This document shows positions 19,401-26,585 of a stretch of 64,000 bases of DNA, one piece after another; within the stretch, counting starts at the first letter, position 1; the number at the start of each line of letters is the position of its first letter. The stretch is from a bacterium (GTDB lineage Bacteria; Electryoneota; RPQS01). Both the position numbers and the translations under genes were made by a program. The stretch lies in assembly GCA_016702305.1 (NCBI GenBank), contig JADJEH010000008.1, forward strand, positions 30,328 to 94,327, in the 5' to 3' direction. Under the pieces are notes generated by a model. The model was not told the origin of the DNA and ran no database searches. It worked only from the letters and a program-made list of their open reading frames with translations.

Positions 19401-20490
19401 GGACTGCACTTCCGCTCGGGGTCAAAACGCAGTCGGCGAAGTAGTCGTCTGCCGCGCCGCCGATCTTCTTTGTCCACAGTGTATCGCCATCGCTTTCGGT
19501 CATGACTACCCAACCGTCGTAGCCTCCGGAACTGTTTGTGGTGGTGCTTCCGGATGCCAGTATGTATCCTTCTGGCGTGACCGCAACTCCTCCGAAGGCT
19601 TCGCTTCCTGCGCCACCATACATGCGCATCCAGAGCGAATCGCCGTTGGCCGCAAGCTTCAGCAAGAAAGCCTGGTTACCGTTCCCAAAGGAATTCGTCT
19701 GACCTGCGACAACAAAGCCGCCATCGGGAGTTGAAGCAACATCTGCCCCATATTCTGAGCCACTCCCGCCGTACTGTCTGTCCCACTGAACAGCCAGATT
19801 GGCATCTGCATAGGTTGCGCTCACATTGGTCAGCGGCCCCCAATTTCGACCACCAACGTAGATGTAGCTGTTGTTGGGCATGACTATCCCGTCAAAAACG
19901 TAAATCCCCATTCGTGGGGTCTGTGATGACAAGACAACGCCGTCGCTATTGGTGCGCACAGCCCAATCCACGAAGTTGTTTCCTTGGAACGTCCCAAAAC
20001 ACATGAAGGTACCGTCGGTGCGTGGGCGAACAGCGGCTGCGTAAACATCAATCGGATTCGCGTTCTCGGCAACAATACCGTCTGCCAGAACAGTTCCGGC
20101 GCTTGACATTCGCACAATGCGCGTAACATCGTTGTAGAAGCCGGGACCACGACGTTCGCTGGCACCGAAGAAGAGAATATCGCCATTTGGCAACGCGGTG
20201 ACACTTTTTCCAAGTTCGGGTTCGCCTGTTGTGGGAAACCGTGTTCGGACGGCAGTCCAGATCGTGTCGCCTTGGGCATTGACCTTTAAGTAGTAGTGGT
20301 CGTTGCCGGTGGTGGGTGTGGCGCTTGAGCCGATCAGGCAGATATCCCCGGTGGTGGTCAGGCAGGCCTCGTTTAGCGAGTTGTCGTAGCTATTCCCGTA
20401 GGTCCGGGTCCAGAGCGTGTCCGGCGCCTGAGCAAAGGCGGTCAACAGGCCAAACAACGTGAGGAAACAGGTGGCGCGAAACAGGTTCAT
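13474..20490 (-). CDS. Giant secreted protein: beta-propeller, FnIII, seven CARDB domains, DUF7619-like C-terminus
   Basis: 2,338 residues, no frame break. A signal peptide (MNLFRATCFLTLFGLLTAFA) follows the ATG at 20490. Residues about 20-390 are propeller-type repeats ('GDICLIGSSATPTTGNDHYY', 'PDGGFVVAGQTNSFGNG', 'SDGWVLALS'). Next come Ig/FnIII-like modules, then seven CARDB adhesion-type domains, each opening with 'DLVVxNVTAPxTxxSGQ' and containing 'WTVQNxGxGxT'. The C-terminal third has a 'RGEGFVNYTIRPRTTSQTGD ... FDVNEPV' block of the DUF7619 type and a last FnIII ('DSEWNGGAGWSLLG'). CARDB arrays are typical of cell-surface or extracellular adhesion proteins; the ligand is unknown. It is the only gene between direct repeats A and B. 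Its start region has a TAACTTTG element on the minus strand (20553-20560) that resembles the Bacteroidetes -7 box. Confidence 0.85.
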   Translation of the reverse strand: MNLFRATCFLTLFGLLTAFAQAPDTLWTRTYGNSYDNSLNEACLTTTGDICLIGSSATPTTGNDHYYLKVNAQGDTIWTAVRTRFPTTGEPELGKSVTALPNGDILFFGASERRGPGFYNDVTRIVRMSSAGTVLADGIVAENANPIDVYAAAVRPRTDGTFMCFGTFQGNNFVDWAVRTNSDGVVLSSQTPRMGIYVFDGIVMPNNSYIYVGGRNWGPLTNVSATYADANLAVQWDRQYGGSGSEYGADVASTPDGGFVVAGQTNSFGNGNQAFLLKLAANGDSLWMRMYGGAGSEAFGGVAVTPEGYILASGSTTTNSSGGYDGWVVMTESDGDTLWTKKIGGAADDYFADCVLTPSGSAVLTGTTRSYGAGGSDGWVLALSSVLPRSLALTSPLGGETWQIADTVDITWTSENVFDNINIEIDRNFPSGNWEMIGFNQPNTGSYSWRVSYPATPNCYLRIRTNGVSPISDTTATAITIPPPAPENLPGIATNPFPSNGEINVANAPLLSWFLAPLALNYDIYVWPAEEAMPSTPTASHLVSNSYPVSPPLTYGHTYKWRLVARNYFGEVLGDEWSFTVGSLPDLVVGNITAPPTAFSGQSISVSWSVQNTGTGGTTAPAWSDWLYWSVLPTFEIQAATLLGTAQNASALAPGESYLLSASGTLPQGISGPYYVYVKTDNNSSVLESNESNNIARCVAAIDVELSPYADLRVTTIGAPTSTFSGTTAAVTWTVQNLGTGSTAPIQNWVEELYLSPDSAFGSDTYLGTISHSGALSVDSTYSGSANATIPQAIYGNYYLIVRSDAGGNIYEYVYENNNTTISNHIEVILSPPPDLVVTNVTAPSTANAGQNVTLSYTVQNQGIGSPFNPAWYDYLYISTLPTFQQNASIQIGGSARWTGLAPDSQYTVTTSNNLIPNGTSGDYYVYAITDATNACFEHNSEGNNITRSAAPITISQQPTPDLDVTSIQAPPTVVSGQPLTVNWTVQNNGTATTPVSWSDRVWLMSGYQYNQDLSIASMIVTQNGPLAVGNNYTVSRTLQLPAVPAGPYTLWVVTDQTNAFYEYQGENDNAVQGPTITVEPYPPVDLVVTNVTAPLTGQSGQPAQLQWTTQNSGVATTVGGTWTDAVYLSVDATYNEGMDIFVGELVHNGTLAAGQSYSRTQTFTIPNGVAGSYYWIIRTDKTSLITEVNEGNNSSANAQASTISLTVPPDLTIESFDAPALSNAGQPITSEWLVRNIGLAAANGPVWYDALYLSPNVTLDVADTRLATFTRNGALTPSDTYPVTVQGDIPYYASGNYYLIAKADNSDAVYEYTGESNNIVTAPISIYLPPPADLVVSGIAMPDSAESGDNVSVTYTIENNSTNSAVGFMRDAVYFSLDTIWTIDDPLLGVQDRNINIAPGAVMTVSMPFNLERTLELLDVPVQHRLGRLDEGENGVITREMPGVVPANYYVIVRTDLRDNIREADNQNNSTASSSQINVDLPELELATPNTRSFAEGQMRFYRIQVGVDFDMRITLTSNQGTASNEIYVSYGEVPTLSNFDYSGAEPFSANQQFFVPSTQAGTYYVMVLARDASASENVTLLAEALPFSILDISPNVVGQGRVTTRIEGAGFRDSTMAFLRIAQDSLLPALSIDLENSTELRAIWNLESLPVGVYDVVLRNSTTVETEAPQAITVQPSEGLIYEFIQASPNRFRAGMAAEMSFVVTNTSNVNLPYFEMSGYFPKTADICGIQLDQWHHFQLPEPETLDQNYLSWDFQIGWDELTVIYAIKRDVAPGEQLEFHVTVCNASRWAYPVSITHGASTVDEYLDAQVEKTNRFRLRLLGGYTEADAETQASAAIAGQFVNDALDDYQTLSLIDEYDPPQDIPDYLPFIEVPDPLHLYIIPPEPDSLPPGCGPNFTADECRDRIRDLCDNLKRPICGGINGVASGLSNALLGSVAGIFCQSGEAWTCMSWHRSVEEVCQTFEKGCDPNDIIGPTGFGEEKWIAKTSAMPYTIRCENSAELATANASAVHITQQLDSDLNPNSFRLGSFGFANMTFEVPANRAYYTTRLDVRDSLGIYVDVTAGINVNTNEIFWNFTSIDPVTGQPPTSPFVGMLAINDSITHRGEGFVNYTIRPRTTSQTGDVIDAQASIVFDVNEPVVTPPIFNTIDADLPTSTVLPLPAEPDSVAFPVSWTGQDVVGSSGVANYALYVSEDFGPFSAYASNVEDTSIMFTGIPGHIYGFFSLATDNVGNVEAMKSAPEAVTFLQVALHDTITDVTIRANSVGDSVYSTLRWGSPVGNAYYYIYVSDTDSEWNGGAGWSLLGTTTTSSYVDAHIRQEPDAVRFYRVLGFLVP

Positions 20491-20993
20491 GGGGCTCGCC
20501 TTGAATAGTGGATTCCAGCAAGTAGCCGAGTTTAGTCAGTTTCACAATTTACCAAAGTTAGTCAACGTTTGTAAACGAAATCGCATATTCTTTATTAATT
20601 AACGAAGGGGGCAAGTTCATAATTATGGATAAGTTCTGAAGAAGCCGGATTCCGAATCTCCGTTGTTTTTATGAGCTTTATGATAACAGGCAAGATTAGC
20701 GAAGAACAGCCACTTCGGACACTTACGGGAAAGCGAGGCGCCTGATCTTGGAAGTGACGGACTTCGAGTAGAACTGGATGCCTTAGGGCGTGCGCATGAT
20801 CGCACCAAAACCGTACAATTGCACGCCGACTTGTCGCCACGCTGTTGCCCAGGTGTAGTTGATCCCTGAGCACTGCGAATCATTCGCATCCAGCCTGCAC
20901 TTGGCTTCAAAGGGATTCGAATTCTCGTCTTGTTTTTGTGTTGCTTTCGGTTGGTGCCGGATGCTAAATAATGAACTTGCATTGTCTCATGAG

Positions 20994-21015
20994 GAAAGCC
21001 CCCATTGGGGCTTTC
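20994..21015 (+). terminator. GC-rich hairpin in repeat B
   Basis: GAAAGCCCC CATT GGGGCTTTC, a perfect stem followed by TCTTTG. It resembles a terminator, and the homologous hairpin in repeat C ends the kdp operon. Confidence 0.5.
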
Positions 21016-21093
21016 TCTTTGATCTTGCATGGCTTATGGACCAGTTCAGGTGCACCGACCGCTCTTTCGATTCCCGCCGTCTCCACTATTACA

Positions 21094-21129
21094 CCCTTGT
21101 TAAGTATAGACTTAGCAAGGGCGTTTTGT
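21094..21129 (+). terminator. Terminator within repeat B
   Basis: Identical to the hairpin and GCGTTTTGT tail in repeat A. Confidence 0.6.
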
Positions 21130-21313
21130 GTTAACGAGGCCCAATCTGTTCAATCCGGTCAGAAGGTGGTTTGAGGGCAATCGCGGTTCTCTCTGCCGGA
21201 CGTACTGTGTAAGCTACTGTTATTTCAATGATATCATGATTCAATACTTACGGTACGAACGAGCATGTTACGGCGCTATCACCAAACGTTCGAGAGTTGG
21301 ATTGTGGGAATTT

Positions 21314-21322
21314 TGCTATATT
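21314..21322 (+). promoter_or_regulatory. Candidate extended -10 promoter for the kdp regulator
   Basis: TTGCTATATT contains TG-C-TATATT, one base from the extended -10 consensus. The start site would be near 21329, 23 bases before the ATG at 21352. Confidence 0.35.
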
Positions 21323-21351
21323 TCGGGACAGCAAACCCCTGGGCAGCAATT

Positions 21352-22680
21352 ATGCAAATCCTAATCGTCGACGACGAACAAAATATTCGCAAAACACTGG
21401 CAATCCTTCTGGAAACAGAAGGACATACTGTCATATCCGTAAGTAATATCCACGACGCGGCCGCGGAAGTCGTTCGCACGTCCTTTGATCTGGCTTTTGT
21501 GGACTTACGGCTCGGTGTTGACTCGGGGATGGATCTGATTGCTAAATTGCAGGCTGCTCAGCCGTGGCTGAAGATTGTCATCATCACGGCCTATGCGAGC
21601 ATAGATACGGCTGTCGAAGCAATGAGGCGCGGTGCGGCCGATTACGTCCCAAAACCATTCACACCCGCACAAATTCAACTTATCCTGCAGCGAGTTGGAG
21701 AGGTGCGAAAGCTGGAACAGAAAGTTGAGTCCCTGCAAGCGACTCTTGATCAATTGCATCCTGATGTGGAACTTGCGACAACTCATGCCGGAATGCAGCG
21801 GGCTCTGAATCTCGCCCGTGAAGCGGCGGCATCCAACGTGACGGTTCTTTTGCGCGGCGAAAGCGGAACGGGAAAGAGCTTGATTGCGAGGATGATCGGC
21901 AAGTGGAGCGAACGTGCTGGAAAGTCGTTCAATACGATCTCATGCCCCGCCATTCCACCGCATCTATTGGAGAGTGAGCTATTCGGCCACAAACGCGGGT
22001 CATTTACCGGCGCAATCAAAGACTCGCCCGGCCGAATTGCCGTTTCCGAAGGAGGCACGTTGTTTATGGATGAAATCGGCGACTTGCCGCTCGCTTTGCA
22101 ACCCAAGCTCTTGCGGTTTCTACAGGATCATGAGTACGAACGAATCGGCGAAACGACGACCCGCAAGGCCGACGTACGAGTCATTGCCGCCACAAGCATA
22201 GACTTGCAAGAAGCGGTTCTAAATGGCATGTTCCGACAAGAGTTGTTCTACCGCATGAACGTATTTGAAATCACACTGCCGCCTCTACGCGAGCGCAGGG
22301 ATGATGTACCACGAATGGCAGAACACTTCCTGGGCTTTTTCGCAGCGCAAAACCACCGGAAGATTAGCGGTTTTGCCGATGACGCGATGGCGGCTCTCAC
22401 GGGTCACGATTGGCCGGGGAACGTGCGCGAACTGCGGAATATCACCGAACGCGCGGTGATTCTCTGTCATGGTTCGACGATATTGATTGAACACTTGCCC
22501 GACAAACTGAAAGACTGCAAGCGAAGCGCAGAAATCGGTGCCATGGTGCCTATCAGTATTATTGAGGAAGCTCATATTCGCAGCGTGTTAGCCAAAGCCA
22601 AATCGTTAGAGGATGCTGCTCGCGTTTTAGGGATAGACACCGCAACGTTGTGGAGGAGACGCAAGGAATACGACCTCTGA
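21352..22680 (+). CDS. NtrC-family sigma-54-dependent response regulator of the kdp locus
   Basis: 442 residues from the ATG at 21352, where the receiver fold begins (MQILIVDDEQNIRKTL). The phosphoacceptor Asp lies in 'FVDLRLG' (about residue 51), with 'ITAY' and 'PKPF' supplying the conserved Thr and Lys. The AAA+ domain has Walker A 'GESGTGKS' (about 164-171), the sigma-54 contact loop as GSFTGA rather than GAFTGA, Walker B 'LFMDEIGDL' and the arginine-finger region ('RQELFYRMNV'). A Fis-type HTH ends the protein ('AARVLGIDTATLWRRRKEYD'). It precedes a histidine kinase and kdpFABC, so it probably replaces the OmpR-type KdpE of enteric bacteria. The GSFTGA variant is known in some active and some sigma-54-independent members. 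Confidence 0.88.
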   Translation: MQILIVDDEQNIRKTLAILLETEGHTVISVSNIHDAAAEVVRTSFDLAFVDLRLGVDSGMDLIAKLQAAQPWLKIVIITAYASIDTAVEAMRRGAADYVPKPFTPAQIQLILQRVGEVRKLEQKVESLQATLDQLHPDVELATTHAGMQRALNLAREAAASNVTVLLRGESGTGKSLIARMIGKWSERAGKSFNTISCPAIPPHLLESELFGHKRGSFTGAIKDSPGRIAVSEGGTLFMDEIGDLPLALQPKLLRFLQDHEYERIGETTTRKADVRVIAATSIDLQEAVLNGMFRQELFYRMNVFEITLPPLRERRDDVPRMAEHFLGFFAAQNHRKISGFADDAMAALTGHDWPGNVRELRNITERAVILCHGSTILIEHLPDKLKDCKRSAEIGAMVPISIIEEAHIRSVLAKAKSLEDAARVLGIDTATLWRRRKEYDL

Positions 22681-22727
22681 CCACATTTCACATTTCAATA
22701 TGCGGCCATTGGGCCATTGCTTTCTGA

Positions 22728-22762
22728 AACACCTTTCCACCCATGGCGAGGTGTTTTGTTTT
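22728..22762 (+). terminator. Terminator after the NtrC-type regulator
   Basis: AACACCT / AGGTGTT stem with a 14-base loop, then TTGTTTTTG. It implies that the following kinase-kdp genes have their own promoter. Confidence 0.65.
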
Positions 22763-22805
22763 TGTAACTCCAGTAATTTCAATCCGGCCGTTTTACTGTT
22801 TCGCT

Positions 22806-22821
22806 TGGATCACTATTCGCA
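22806..22821 (+). promoter_or_regulatory. Candidate sigma-54 (-24/-12) element before the kinase gene
   Basis: TTGGATCACTATTCGC has GG and GC exactly 10 bases apart (22807-22808 and 22819-22820) and matches 8 of 11 informative bases of TTGGCAC-N5-TTGC. The adjacent upstream gene is a sigma-54 activator. Against it, transcription would begin about 2 bases before the ATG at 22834 and so would lack the ribosome site AAAAGGTGAAAGC. Confidence 0.25.
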
Positions 22822-22833
22822 AAAGGTGAAAGC

Positions 22834-24648
22834 ATGTTCAGTCTGAAGTCAAAACTCATTCTTGCGTTCTCCGCACTTCTTGCAGTCGCGGTAATCGTTG
22901 GTGCAATCGGTTTGGGTGTCGTGAGCAGCTACAGCGAAGCATTGACGAGAATACTGCGCGAGAACTATGACAGTATTGTCTACTGCGAAGGAATGAAAAG
23001 CGCGCTTGACCAATTCCGTGATGAGGTACAGGATGCAGCTCTCCTCGGGCAAACGACTGACACTTTGGCAATTGACTCCACTCGCCGCAGATTCCTATCT
23101 GAATTGGATCGTGAACGCGGCAACATCACGCTCCCCGGAGAAGCTGACTCGGTCCGGAAGCTGGACCAGCTATGGACACAGGCGCAAGCGGAAGCAGCAG
23201 CGCTGATTACCGGAACATTGAGTGATTCGGTTCGCGCCGAACTATTCCGATCGGGCTTCGCGCTGTCAGTCACTGAGATTAAGCAGACCGTGCAAAGTAT
23301 CTCAGACATGAACTTGTCTAATATGATTGCCGTGGACGGACAGGCACAACACCGAGCACAGGAAGCCAAGCGAATTACTTACATACTTATTCTTGTCGGC
23401 ATGCTGCTCGCACTCATTCTCATCGTTATAACGGGCCGCGCTATATTGCAGCCATTGAAGATCCTAACACTGTCCATTCGCGAAGTGCAGACGGGTAATC
23501 TGAACCTCATGCTACAGCCGCGCTTCAGAGATGAAGTAGGTTTATTGATGGAAGCGTTTAATGATATGGCTGCCGAGTTACGCATTTTGAAACAAGGCGA
23601 TCAGGCCAAACTCGTTCGCAGTCAGCAAAGCGCGCAGCTTGTTTTGGACAGTCTCCCCGATGCAGTCATTGTAATGGCTCCGGATGCGACCGTTGAACTT
23701 GCGAATGCCGCAGCCAGACGAATGATCGGAGTCCGGCCCGGGGGAAGCATTTATGATACGTCACCGGAGTGGCATCGCTCTCTGCACGTTGATGCCACGA
23801 GCAATGCCCCTGACGACACGGAAGCTGAACGAGTCGTTCAGGTTTTTCTTGAAGGCAAAGAGCGGTTTTTTATGCCGCGAGTGTTGCCCATCAAGGACGT
23901 TGGGGGTTTGCCGGTCGGCATTATCATCGTCTTTCTGGATGTAACCCGCCTGCGGCGTGTGTCTGAGCTTGAGAGTGACCTTGTGTCCACGGTATCGCAC
24001 GAACTCAAGACACCATTGACTTCCATTCGTATGGCGCTGCATATGCTGCTGGATGAACGTGTAGGTCTAATGAATAGTAAGCAGACGGAGCTATTGACTA
24101 CTGCGCGCGATGACGCGGAACGGCTCTTCAGCATCGTGAATGATCTATTGGATGTTGCCCGTTACAAATCCGGCAAAGCGGCGCTGGAATTGAAGCCTGT
24201 GTCCGCTCATAAGCTGATTGAAAGAGCCATTGCTGCGTCCCGCACCGCATTCCAATATGCCGGTGTGGAACTCAAACTCGAACTCCCTGAACACTTGCCC
24301 GATGTTATGGCCAATGAATCACGAATCGAGCATGTATTCAATAACCTTTTGTCGAACGCTCTGAAATTTAGTGCTCCGGGCACGGCCATCACTTTGTCTG
24401 TGCAGGGAACGGACAAGTATTTGGAGATTTTGATCGCCGATCAAGGGCCGGGAATTCCCAAAGAGGAGCTACCGCGCGTGTTCGATCGGTTCTATCGCGG
24501 AAAGAATGAGGCCTCATCCCCAGGAGTTGGACTCGGCTTGGCGATAGCTCGCGAGATAGTGGAAGCTCATGGCGGAACCATTCGAGCTGTTAGCGATATT
24601 GGGAAGGGTTCGACATTCGCCTTCACATTGTGCAAGTTTCTCAATTAA
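22834..24648 (+). CDS. Membrane sensor histidine kinase (kdp locus)
   Basis: 604 residues. TM1 is at about 7-30 and TM2 at about 184-204 ('ILILVGMLLALILIVITG'), enclosing a helical periplasmic sensor of about 150 residues of the four-helix-bundle type. A HAMP domain follows, then a PAS domain ('LDSLPDAVIVMAPDATVELA'), HisKA with 'VSTVSHELKTPLTSIR' (phosphoacceptor His), and HATPase with N-box 'NLLSNALKFS', G1 'DQGPGIP' and G2 'GVGLGLAIA'. The HAMP-PAS-kinase layout differs from enteric KdpD, whose kinase carries the KdpD N-domain and USP; here those modules sit in a separate protein downstream of kdpC. It likely phosphorylates the NtrC-type regulator encoded just before it. The start has AAGGTG 7 bases upstream. 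Confidence 0.85.
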   Translation: MFSLKSKLILAFSALLAVAVIVGAIGLGVVSSYSEALTRILRENYDSIVYCEGMKSALDQFRDEVQDAALLGQTTDTLAIDSTRRRFLSELDRERGNITLPGEADSVRKLDQLWTQAQAEAAALITGTLSDSVRAELFRSGFALSVTEIKQTVQSISDMNLSNMIAVDGQAQHRAQEAKRITYILILVGMLLALILIVITGRAILQPLKILTLSIREVQTGNLNLMLQPRFRDEVGLLMEAFNDMAAELRILKQGDQAKLVRSQQSAQLVLDSLPDAVIVMAPDATVELANAAARRMIGVRPGGSIYDTSPEWHRSLHVDATSNAPDDTEAERVVQVFLEGKERFFMPRVLPIKDVGGLPVGIIIVFLDVTRLRRVSELESDLVSTVSHELKTPLTSIRMALHMLLDERVGLMNSKQTELLTTARDDAERLFSIVNDLLDVARYKSGKAALELKPVSAHKLIERAIAASRTAFQYAGVELKLELPEHLPDVMANESRIEHVFNNLLSNALKFSAPGTAITLSVQGTDKYLEILIADQGPGIPKEELPRVFDRFYRGKNEASSPGVGLGLAIAREIVEAHGGTIRAVSDIGKGSTFAFTLCKFLN

Positions 24649-24666
24649 CATGAGTGTTGGACTCGA

Positions 24667-24759
24667 ATGATTGATTTTCTGTATGTACTGGGTACCGTGA
24701 CTTTCTTTGCCTTAATGGGCAAATTCACTACACTTTGTGATTGGCGTGAACATGGCTGA
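24667..24759 (+). CDS. Tiny membrane protein preceding kdpF
   Basis: 30 codons: a single hydrophobic helix ('DFLYVLGTVTFFALMGKF') and a short polar tail ending CDWREHG. It overlaps the kdpF start by 8 bases. Small ORFs with a core like 'ALYVLGTxAFFALM' are common immediately before kdpF in other bacteria, so I regard it as real. Its tail is shorter than in those examples. The function is unknown; a KdpA/KdpF-associated membrane peptide is a guess. The ribosome site is weak (TTGGAC). Confidence 0.5.
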   Translation: MIDFLYVLGTVTFFALMGKFTTLCDWREHG

Positions 24760-24835
24760 CATCGTACTTGGTGTTCTCGCGATTGGCTTGATGATCTATC
24801 TTCTCGTCGCGATGGTTCGACCGGAGAAATTCTGA
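24752..24835 (+). CDS. kdpF: KdpF, small subunit of the K+-transporting ATPase
   Basis: 27 residues, MADIVLGVLAIGLMIYLLVA then MVRPEKF: a single transmembrane helix with the 'RPEKF' end characteristic of KdpF, the lipid-like stabiliser of the KdpABC complex. It ends 7 bases before kdpA, in the standard order. Confidence 0.85.
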   Translation: MADIVLGVLAIGLMIYLLVAMVRPEKF

Positions 24836-24842
24836 GGCAACA

Positions 24843-26582
24843 ATGGACATTGGCGGTTGGATTCAATTTGTCCTGTATTTGGGAATACTGGCGCTGCTGA
24901 CAAAGCCGATGGGTATCTATCTTTATCGCGTGCTGAACCCTGATGCGCGCGTGGGACTTGAACCCATTTTCGGCGGAACGGAGCGATTGATATACAGGTC
25001 ACTGCGCGTTGATCCCAAGCAGGAACAAGACTGGAAAGCCTATGCATTCTCAATGCTGGCTTTTAGCCTGATCAGTATGCTGCTTACATACTTGATTCTG
25101 CGATTGCAGCATGTACTGCCGCTCAATCCGCAGGGCCTGGGGCCGTTGTCGCATCACCTGGCGTTTAACACGGCGGCAAGTTTTGCGACCAACACGAATT
25201 GGCAGAGTTACGGCGGCGAAGGGACGATGTCTTACTTCTCGCAGATGGTGGGCCTAACGCTGCACAACTTCACGTCCGCCGCCGTTGGTATTGCTATTGC
25301 CGCTGCGCTGGTGCGCGGCATTGCGCGGGCGACGGCTAAGACGATAGGAAACTTCTGGGTTGATCTCACGCGCGTGACGCTGTACGTTTTGTTGCCGATT
25401 GGTGTGATCTTCGCGCTGTTCCTCGTCAGTCAGGGTATGATCCAGAACTTCAAACCCTATGAGACGATTAGCATCGTCCAGGATGCAGCCTTGGACAGCA
25501 CGCTCTCACCGACGCAAACCATAGCACAAGGTCCGATGGCTTCACAGGTTGCTATCAAAATGCTCGGAACAAACGGTGGCGGTTTTGTGAATGCTAATGC
25601 CGCCCATCCGTACGAGAATCCTAATCCGCTGTCCAATTTCTTCCAGACGCTCTCAATTCTTCTCATCCCGGCGGGATTAACATACTACTTGGGCCGCATG
25701 GTGAAGTCACAGGGACACGGATGGGCGGTTTGGGTCGCTATGGCTGTGATGTTTGTCGGCGGCGCGATGGTGGTGTGGAGTGCTGAGTCAGCGGGAAATC
25801 CGCGCATCACTGCGCTGGGGGTTGAAGGAGCCGATGGTAACATGGAAGGCAAAGAGACGCGATTCGGAATCTTCAACAGCGCCCTCTTCGCAACTGTTAC
25901 AACCGATGCATCTTGCGGCGCGGTGAACACTATGCACGATTCAATGACGCCCTTGGGCGGTTTGGTACCGCTTTTCAATATTCAAGTCGGTGAAGTCATT
26001 TTCGGCGGCGTCGGTGCGGGTCTCTACGGCATGCTTCTGTATGTCATCCTCGCAATCTTCATCGCCGGATTGATGGTTGGACGTACGCCGGAATACCTCG
26101 GCAAGAAGATTGGCGCAACGGAAGTTAAGCTCGCGGCCATCGGCATTCTTGTCCCGGTGATCTTGATTCTCGGCTTCACGGCCTGGGGCGTTGTTTCTCA
26201 GTGGGGAACGGCCTCACTCAACAATAGCGGTCCGCACGGGCTGAGCGAAGTGTTGTATGCCTTTTCTTCCGCCACGGGAAACAACGGCAGTGCGTTTGCC
26301 GGTCTGGGAACAAACTTCCCGTGGTACAACACGCTCATGGGCATTGCGATGCTCGTCGGTCGTTTCATGATCATCGTGCCGGTATTGGCAATTGCTGGAC
26401 AGCTCGCATCTAAGAAACTCGTCGCCGAAGGTGCGGGCAGCTTCCCGGTCTCCGGGGTGACATTTACTGTTTTGCTAATCGGAACTGTGCTCATCATTGG
26501 CGCGCTGACGTTCTTGCCTGTGCTCGCATTAGGGCCGGTGCTTGAACAATTCCTGATGACTCGCTCCACGCAACTCTTTTAA
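24843..26582 (+). CDS. kdpA: KdpA, K+-binding and translocating subunit
   Basis: 579 residues with about ten transmembrane helices, the usual family size. The four selectivity-filter-like loops are all visible: 'TNTNWQSYGGE' (about 118), 'GTNGGGFVNANAAHPYENP' (about 240), 'TVTTDASCGAVNTMHDSMTP' (about 355) and 'ATGNNGSAFAGLG' (about 480). KdpA is the superfamily-K+-transporter-type subunit that selects potassium from the periplasm and feeds the ion through the tunnel to KdpB. GAGG is 6 bases before the ATG. It is the second structural gene of an intact kdpFABC operon. Confidence 0.95.
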   Translation: MDIGGWIQFVLYLGILALLTKPMGIYLYRVLNPDARVGLEPIFGGTERLIYRSLRVDPKQEQDWKAYAFSMLAFSLISMLLTYLILRLQHVLPLNPQGLGPLSHHLAFNTAASFATNTNWQSYGGEGTMSYFSQMVGLTLHNFTSAAVGIAIAAALVRGIARATAKTIGNFWVDLTRVTLYVLLPIGVIFALFLVSQGMIQNFKPYETISIVQDAALDSTLSPTQTIAQGPMASQVAIKMLGTNGGGFVNANAAHPYENPNPLSNFFQTLSILLIPAGLTYYLGRMVKSQGHGWAVWVAMAVMFVGGAMVVWSAESAGNPRITALGVEGADGNMEGKETRFGIFNSALFATVTTDASCGAVNTMHDSMTPLGGLVPLFNIQVGEVIFGGVGAGLYGMLLYVILAIFIAGLMVGRTPEYLGKKIGATEVKLAAIGILVPVILILGFTAWGVVSQWGTASLNNSGPHGLSEVLYAFSSATGNNGSAFAGLGTNFPWYNTLMGIAMLVGRFMIIVPVLAIAGQLASKKLVAEGAGSFPVSGVTFTVLLIGTVLIIGALTFLPVLALGPVLEQFLMTRSTQLF

Positions 26583-26585
26583 TCC

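Larger units (their letters stand above)
20940..21129 (+). repeat. Direct repeat B: intergenic repeat with tmRNA 3'-end-like core
   Basis: The last 65 bases (21065-21129) match repeat A almost exactly. The earlier part, including 'CGGTTGGTGCCGGATGCTAA' and the hairpin at 20994-21015, matches repeat C at about 31035-31170 in the same order. So the three copies overlap as one dispersed family. Confidence 0.65.
20491..21351. other. 860-bp intergenic region with repeat B
   Basis: Divergent gap between the CARDB gene and the kdp regulator. It contains an AT-rich promoter zone next to the CARDB gene, the inverted repeat CGTTTGTAAACG (about 20565-20576), the intergenic repeat with two hairpins (20940-21129) and an extended -10 at 21314-21322. 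ORFs on either strand here (for example 20595-20873) look like chance frames. Confidence 0.55.

Noticed and set aside
20595..21030. Two overlapping minus-strand ORFs between the CARDB gene and the kdp regulator
   Set aside because: Basic, Arg/His-rich chance translations that overlap each other and repeat B.
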